From: Archaeoglobi archaeon
Lineage (GTDB): Archaea; Halobacteriota; Archaeoglobi; Archaeoglobales; Archaeoglobaceae
Direction of reading: 5' to 3'
Assembly: GCA_029259415.1 (NCBI GenBank)
Contig: JAPDIW010000023.1
Location: 1 to 64,000, forward strand
Length of the DNA: 64,000 nucleotides
In this document: piece after piece, positions 59,873 to 64,000 of the stretch
How positions within the stretch are numbered: position 1 is the stretch's first letter
Layout: each line of letters starts with the position of its first letter
The notes under the pieces: model-generated
The model's input: only the letters and a program-made list of their open reading frames with translations
What the model was told of the DNA's origin: nothing
Database searches by the model: none
Translations under genes and position numbers: made by a program

Positions 59873-60328
59873 ATGGAAAGGACCTTTGTTATGGTAAAAC
59901 CTGACGGGGTACATAGGGGTCTTGTTGGCGAGGTTATCAGCAGGCTGGAGAGGAAGGGGCTCAAGATTGTGGCAATGAAGATGCTCTGGATTGCAAAAGA
60001 AATGGCAGAGAACCACTATGCGGAGCACAAGGAGAAGCCCTTTTTCTCCGCCCTCGTTGACTACATAACCAGCGGCCCAGTGGTTGCAATGGTTGTTGAA
60101 GGTAAGAATGCAATCAAGGTCGTCAGGACATTAGTTGGAGCAACAAATCCTGTTGAGGCGGCTCCGGGGACCATCAGAGGGGACTTTGGATTAGATGTAG
60201 GCAGAAACGTTGTTCACGCCTCCGACTCCCCCCAGTCTGCTGAGAGGGAAATTTCGCTGTTCTTCAGCAATGATGAGATCGTAAGCTGGGAAAAGGCTGA
60301 CGAACCCTGGATTTACGAGGAGAGATGA
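59873..60328 (+). CDS. ndk: Nucleoside diphosphate kinase
   Basis: [49 protein letters not shown]. Confidence 0.97.
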   Translation: MERTFVMVKPDGVHRGLVGEVISRLERKGLKIVAMKMLWIAKEMAENHYAEHKEKPFFSALVDYITSGPVVAMVVEGKNAIKVVRTLVGATNPVEAAPGTIRGDFGLDVGRNVVHASDSPQSAEREISLFFSNDEIVSWEKADEPWIYEER

Positions 60329-62097
60329 CAAAGAAGGCTCTGAGGACACCAATCGTCGCCGTATTGGGACATGTTGACCACGGTAAAACGACCTTACTCG
60401 ACAGAATCAGAAAGTCGAGGGTCGTGGCGAAGGAGGCAGGAGGGATAACGCAGCATATTGGAGCTACGGAGGTTCCATTGGACGTAATCAAGCAGATTTG
60501 CAAGGACATATGGAAGGTTGAAGTAAAAATCCCCGGCCTTCTTTTTATTGATACTCCCGGCCATCAGGCCTTCACGAACCTCAGAAGGAGAGGTGGAGCT
60601 TTAGCCGACCTTGCAATCCTAATCGTAGATATTAACGAGGGTTTCAAGCCTCAAACTGAAGAGGCCCTCTCAATTCTTAGAACATTCAAAACACCCTTCG
60701 TTGTTGCTGCAAACAAGATAGACAGGATTCCTGGCTGGCAGAGTCACGAGGACATGCCATTCATGAAAAGCTACGCAATGCAGGAGGATTTTGCAAGACA
60801 GAACCTCGAAAACAGGCTTTACAACCTGATTGCAGAGCTTTACCAGCGTGGGTTCTCGGCAGAGCGCTTTGACAGGATAACTGACTTCACGAGGACAGTG
60901 GCAGTTGTGCCGATTTCAGCTCTTAAGGGTGAGGGAATTCCTGAACTCCTCCTGATACTCGTAGGACTTGCTCAGAGGTATCTGGAGAAGAATCTCAGGC
61001 TTCACATCGAAGGTAAGGGAAGAGGAACTGTTCTGGAAGTCAAGGAGGAGCGCGGCTTGGGAGTGACCTGCGACGCCATCCTTTACGATGGTACGCTAAA
61101 AGTTGGGGATAAGATTGCTATCGCTGGAAAGGATGAGGTGATTGTAACAAACGTCAAGGCGATACTCAAGCCACCACCAGTCAGAGAAATGAGGGTGGAG
61201 AGCAGATTCCAGAATGTGAAAAGCGTTACAGCTGCAGCTGGTATAAAGATTGTCGCTCCGAACCTCGAAAATGTCCTTGCGGGCAGCGAGTTCGAGGTCG
61301 TGGAGAGCGAAGAGGATGTGAAGAAGTTCGAGGAGAGGGTCAGAAAAGAATACGAGGAGATTGCGATAAGAACGGATGAAGAAGGAGTTGTGCTGAAGAC
61401 TGACACTCTCGGCTCTCTCGAAGCTTTAATAAACGAGCTGAGGCGGGAGAACATACCCATAAAGAAGGCTGAAGTCGGGGATGTTGACAAAAGGGATGTT
61501 GTAGATGCTTCTGCAAACAGGGATGAGCTTAATAGGGTTGTTCTTGCATTCAACGTGAAACTGCTTCCGGGTGTTGAGGAGGAGGCAAAGAAGTACGGAG
61601 TTAGGATTTTCTCTCACGAAATTATCTACACCCTAATTGAGGATTTCGTAAAGTGGAGAGAAGAAGAGAAGCTGGCGAGAGAGAGGCAGAAGGTTGAAGC
61701 TCTGATAAAGCCGGGTAAAATCAAGCTCCTGAAGGAGTTCATATTCAGGAGAAGCAAGCCTGCCATTGTGGGTGTGAGGGTTCTGGCGGGAGAGCTGAGA
61801 AGAGGTGTGGACTTAATAAAGCCTGACGGTACAAAGGTCGGGGCAGTGAGAACCATGCAGAAGGAAGGAAAGAACGTTGCCATTGCCTCAGCAGGGGACG
61901 AGCTCGCCATTGCGATTGAGGGTGTAACCATCGGCAGGCAGCTTGAAGGAGATGAGGTGCTGTACGTTGATGTTCCAGAGAGGCATGCAAAGGTTATCGA
62001 GAGGGACTTGATGGACTCGCTCGATGAAGAAACGAGAAAGGCTTTTCTTGAGTTTTTGGAGATAAAAAGAAAGGAGAACCCCTTCTGGGGCAAATGA
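60325..62097 (+). CDS. infB: Translation initiation factor aIF5B (IF-2)
   Basis: [44 protein letters not shown]. Confidence 0.97.
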   Translation: MTKKALRTPIVAVLGHVDHGKTTLLDRIRKSRVVAKEAGGITQHIGATEVPLDVIKQICKDIWKVEVKIPGLLFIDTPGHQAFTNLRRRGGALADLAILIVDINEGFKPQTEEALSILRTFKTPFVVAANKIDRIPGWQSHEDMPFMKSYAMQEDFARQNLENRLYNLIAELYQRGFSAERFDRITDFTRTVAVVPISALKGEGIPELLLILVGLAQRYLEKNLRLHIEGKGRGTVLEVKEERGLGVTCDAILYDGTLKVGDKIAIAGKDEVIVTNVKAILKPPPVREMRVESRFQNVKSVTAAAGIKIVAPNLENVLAGSEFEVVESEEDVKKFEERVRKEYEEIAIRTDEEGVVLKTDTLGSLEALINELRRENIPIKKAEVGDVDKRDVVDASANRDELNRVVLAFNVKLLPGVEEEAKKYGVRIFSHEIIYTLIEDFVKWREEEKLARERQKVEALIKPGKIKLLKEFIFRRSKPAIVGVRVLAGELRRGVDLIKPDGTKVGAVRTMQKEGKNVAIASAGDELAIAIEGVTIGRQLEGDEVLYVDVPERHAKVIERDLMDSLDEETRKAFLEFLEIKRKENPFWGK

Positions 62098-62387
62098 TGA
62101 AAGCAATTGTTTTTACAAGCAATTACTGCCCTTACTGCAGAGTTTTTAAGAGAACGGTTGAGAGATTGAAGAACGAGCTTGACGGTCTCGTTAAATTCGA
62201 TGTCGTCAATGTTGATGAAAACAGGGAGCTGGCAGAGAAATATGAGGTGATGATGGTTCCAACCGTGGTTATTACCAAAGGTGATGAAGTTGTCGGTGGG
62301 TTTATGGGTTACGCCGACTACAAAACAGCCCGTGAAGCCATACTTGAGCAGATTTTAGCATCTCCTAAGTCTAATTACAAAAACTGA
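62094..62387 (+). CDS. Glutaredoxin/thioredoxin-like protein
   Basis: FTSNYCPYCRVFKRTVERL (CPYC), MMVPTVVIT cis-Pro motif. Confidence 0.88.
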   Translation: MMKAIVFTSNYCPYCRVFKRTVERLKNELDGLVKFDVVNVDENRELAEKYEVMMVPTVVITKGDEVVGGFMGYADYKTAREAILEQILASPKSNYKN

Positions 62388-63992
62388 CCCTTTTGGTTTG
62401 TTATCTTCAACACAGATTTCCCCTCCGTACCTATCCACTATTTTTTTGGCAATGAACAATCCCAAACCGGTCTGACCAGTTTTTCCGCACTTGAATCCCT
62501 CTTCAAAAATCCTTTCCTTAATCTCGTCGGGAATGCCGATTCCGAAATCTGCGATTCTTATCTCGCACCACTCCCCGCTTTCTGATATCCTTATCTCCAC
62601 TCTGTCAGTGCCGCTGTGGATAAACGCGTTGTTCACTATGTTTTCTATTACAGACCTCAACCCCTCGTCGGCGAGAGCTCTCCCCTCTCCATAAATCGAA
62701 ACTCCGTCGAAGGGTTCAGCGACCTCTGTAACGACCTCTCTGACATCTAGGCACTTAAGCTCTCCGGATTTTACCGCATCCTCGAAAGCCCTCATGTTGC
62801 GGACAATGGTTACTGCTTTATTGACAGATTCCAAAGCTTTGTGCAAATACTCACGGTTGTTATCCTCAATACCGATTTCCAGAAAGGCTGTGGCAGAAGT
62901 CAGTGCGTTTAAGACGTCGTGTCTGAGCGTTTTGTTTATAAGCTCAAGCATTGACGTGAGTTCCTCAAGCTTCCTCTTCTCCTCTTCAAGCTCTGTGATG
63001 TCAACAACACTGCCGAGAACTGCCCTTTCACCCTCGTAGATTATTGATGTGATGTTCTCGTAAACCCAACGCACTTCACCGTCTTTCCTGATTATTCTGT
63101 AAACGTAAGGTTCCGCACTTTTGCCCTTCAGCATCTCAATAGCTCTTCTTCTCACCTTTTCCCTGTCCTCTTCCGCAACAATCTCAAAACTTCTCCTGCC
63201 ATAAAGCTCATCTGCAGAGTAGCCAGTAATCTCCTCAAATGTTGGGTTAACCAGCTTAAACCTCCCATTTACGAGTATGTAGTGCCCCGCTGAGGAAGAG
63301 TTGAATATGTTTCTGAAAAGCTCTTCCCCCTCTTTCAGCTTCTGTTCCATCATCTTCTTGTCGGTGATGTCCAAGGCAAATGCAATAACGGACTTCTTAC
63401 CACCCCAGTCTATGGCACCTCCGGCAACAAGCACCCATCTTTCGCTCCCATCTTTCCTTAATGTCTTCAACTCGTAAACAGGTCTCTCTCCTTCAAGCCT
63501 TTTTTGCATCATAACTCTTGCCATTTCACGGTAATCTGGATGGATCAGGTCCCAAACTTTCTTTTTCATGATTTCCTCCTTGGTGTAGCCGAGGATTTTG
63601 CAAAGAGCATCGTTAGCAAACAGTATCTCACCTTGGTGGTGTACGAGAATTCCAGCGGGAGAGACCTCTGCAAGGGCCTTGAATCTCTTCTCTCTGTCCT
63701 CAAGCTCCTTTTCAAGCCTAACTCTTTCGGTTATGTCCCTTCCCACGACAATGTTTCTCCTGAAACCTTTAATTGCAATCATGCTGTAGAACTTTTCACC
63801 AACTGAGCAAGTATCACCCTTGCAAATTTCGAAGAACTTTCTACCCACAACATCTCCAAAAACCTTACGAGCGGCTTCATTCTGATTTACGATAACTCCC
63901 TCATCGTCGAGTACGAGTATGATGTCGGGTGTGCGGTCGAGAAAAGTCACAACCTCCTGTAAAAATAGAATTCTGCCAATCGCTTTGTTCAA
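62355..63992 (-). CDS. Multi-PAS sensor histidine kinase (may extend beyond window)
   Basis: Three PAS/PAC units, H-box TLRHDVLNALTS, G-box TGQTGLGLFIAKK; start close to window end. Confidence 0.87.
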   Translation of the reverse strand: MNKAIGRILFLQEVVTFLDRTPDIILVLDDEGVIVNQNEAARKVFGDVVGRKFFEICKGDTCSVGEKFYSMIAIKGFRRNIVVGRDITERVRLEKELEDREKRFKALAEVSPAGILVHHQGEILFANDALCKILGYTKEEIMKKKVWDLIHPDYREMARVMMQKRLEGERPVYELKTLRKDGSERWVLVAGGAIDWGGKKSVIAFALDITDKKMMEQKLKEGEELFRNIFNSSSAGHYILVNGRFKLVNPTFEEITGYSADELYGRRSFEIVAEEDREKVRRRAIEMLKGKSAEPYVYRIIRKDGEVRWVYENITSIIYEGERAVLGSVVDITELEEEKRKLEELTSMLELINKTLRHDVLNALTSATAFLEIGIEDNNREYLHKALESVNKAVTIVRNMRAFEDAVKSGELKCLDVREVVTEVAEPFDGVSIYGEGRALADEGLRSVIENIVNNAFIHSGTDRVEIRISESGEWCEIRIADFGIGIPDEIKERIFEEGFKCGKTGQTGLGLFIAKKIVDRYGGEICVEDNKPKGSVFVIRLRRC

Positions 63993-64000
63993 GGTGGGAA

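Noticed and set aside
61083-62093. Minus ORFs of 155-156 aa opposite infB
   Set aside because: Low-complexity Ser/Leu-rich antisense translations of a highly conserved gene

Overview
The window is archaeal and consistent with an Archaeoglobus chromosome (hyperthermophilic, sulfate-reducing, H4MPT/F420-using lineage). Supporting genes are reverse gyrase, a homodimeric-type EndA splicing endonuclease, F420:NADPH oxidoreductase, archaeal SRP RNA, TFE, aIF5B, L7Ae/S28e/L24e and a PolB2-like polymerase next to Cdc6/Orc1. Two short stretches (about 1-2.7 kb and 6.6-9.4 kb) are decayed: they hold IS481-like and IS110-like transposase remnants, a frameshifted and truncated Cas10, and an RNase J-like MBL fragment. 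The rest is densely coding. The most interesting loci are: (i) a methyltransferase operon at 37.9-44.5 kb (RHH-type regulator, corrinoid protein, UroD-type methyltransferase, MFS transporter, MtrH-like protein, RACo/RamA-like activator) that matches the known archaeal Mto O-demethylation architecture and carries repeated TGTTAT...ATAACA palindromes in its control regions; (ii) a three-gene PolB2-like operon with a degenerate polymerase motif C, divergent from cdc6, which resembles a DNA-damage mutasome cassette; (iii) a six-gene cluster of pilin-like proteins and a VWA adhesin-like protein; (iv) a BMP-type nucleoside ABC transporter divergent from an S-adenosylhomocysteine-hydrolase-like gene. 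All assignments come from reading the sequence and protein motifs; no database search was run.
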